Shown here piece after piece: positions 7,060 to 7,329 of a DNA stretch of 7,329 nt; the first letter of the stretch is position 1, and the number at the start of each line of letters is the position of its first letter. The notes below the pieces were generated by a model that did not search any database, was not told the DNA's origin, and was given only the letters and a program-made list of their open reading frames with translations. The DNA is from Candidatus Woesearchaeota archaeon (GTDB lineage Archaea; Nanobdellota; Nanobdellia; Woesearchaeales; UBA10216). The translations under genes were made by a program, and so were the position numbers. The stretch covers positions 4,712 to 12,040 of the forward strand of contig DUGG01000083.1 of the NCBI GenBank assembly GCA_013331515.1, written 5' to 3'.

Positions 7060-7329
7060 ATGGTAGAAGTCATGTTGAAGTTTGTTAAGATGCACGGCCT
7101 GGGGAATGATTATATTGTCATAGGCCTTTTTGACAGGAGCAACAGCAAGGCATTTGGGGCAATCGGGGATTTGCCTGGTTTTGCAAAGCGGTTGTGCGAT
7201 CGGCATTTTGGCATTGGCGCTGACGGCCTGCTGCTCGTGATGCCTCCTGTCGCAGGCAAAAACAGCGGCAGGATACGGATAATAAACCCTGACGGCACTG
7301 AGGCAGAGATGTGCGGCAACGGCATCCGC
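7060..7329 (+). CDS. dapF: Diaminopimelate epimerase, N-terminal part (3' end outside window)
   Basis: DapF interconverts LL-DAP and meso-DAP by a cofactor-independent two-base mechanism using two cysteines, making the substrate for LysA. The first 90 residues are present; full-length enzymes are about 270-290. KMHGLGNDY (residues 10-18) is the N-terminal substrate-binding signature, with Asn16. [14 protein letters not shown] (47-60) and [15 protein letters not shown] (76-90) follow. Cys85 is the first catalytic cysteine; the second, in the C-terminal half, is beyond the window. The start is the ATG directly after the double Shine-Dalgarno, 12 bases after ppcA, so the two genes are probably co-transcribed. 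The next in-frame ATG (7072) also lies just before the conserved region. The frame is open to the end of the window, with no sign of disruption. Confidence 0.95.
   Translation, partial: MVEVMLKFVKMHGLGNDYIVIGLFDRSNSKAFGAIGDLPGFAKRLCDRHFGIGADGLLLVMPPVAGKNSGRIRIINPDGTEAEMCGNGIR

Overview
This window is almost wall to wall with genes for lysine biosynthesis through diaminopimelate (DAP), all on the + strand. The most likely source is an archaeon, perhaps an uncultivated lineage. The reasons are the archaeal/fungal-type aspartate-semialdehyde dehydrogenase, the short archaeal-type phosphoenolpyruvate carboxylase (about 500 residues), and the use of DapL aminotransferase in place of the succinylase or acetylase branch. 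Both the Asd type and the PEPC type also occur in some bacteria, so this is a lean, not proof. Ribosome binding sites resemble GGTGA or GGAGG, and TTG and GTG codons often lie near candidate starts.

Layout: 3' part of dapA (2-547); dapB (544-1296, ATGA overlap); a 49-base gap with a possible TATA box; asd (1346-2413); an unrecognised 173-residue gene (2413-2934, TGATG overlap); dapL (2918-4129); lysA (4143-5429); a 103-base gap with repeated GCAATT/AATTGC motifs; archaeal-type ppcA (5533-7047); and the 5' part of dapF (7060 to the window edge).

Together the enzymes run from PEP to lysine. PpcA makes oxaloacetate, the carbon skeleton of aspartate. Asd reduces aspartyl phosphate. DapA condenses the semialdehyde with pyruvate, DapB reduces the product, DapL transaminates tetrahydrodipicolinate directly to LL-DAP, DapF epimerises it to meso-DAP, and LysA decarboxylates that to lysine. 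Only aspartate aminotransferase and aspartokinase are missing from the window.

The two least ordinary points are the anaplerotic carboxylase sitting inside the lysine cluster, and the unrecognised protein translationally coupled to asd and dapL. The latter may have a degenerate phospholipase-D-like sensor fold. There is no sign of mobile elements, RNA genes, CRISPR or phage. Long minus-strand open frames are shadows of the real genes.
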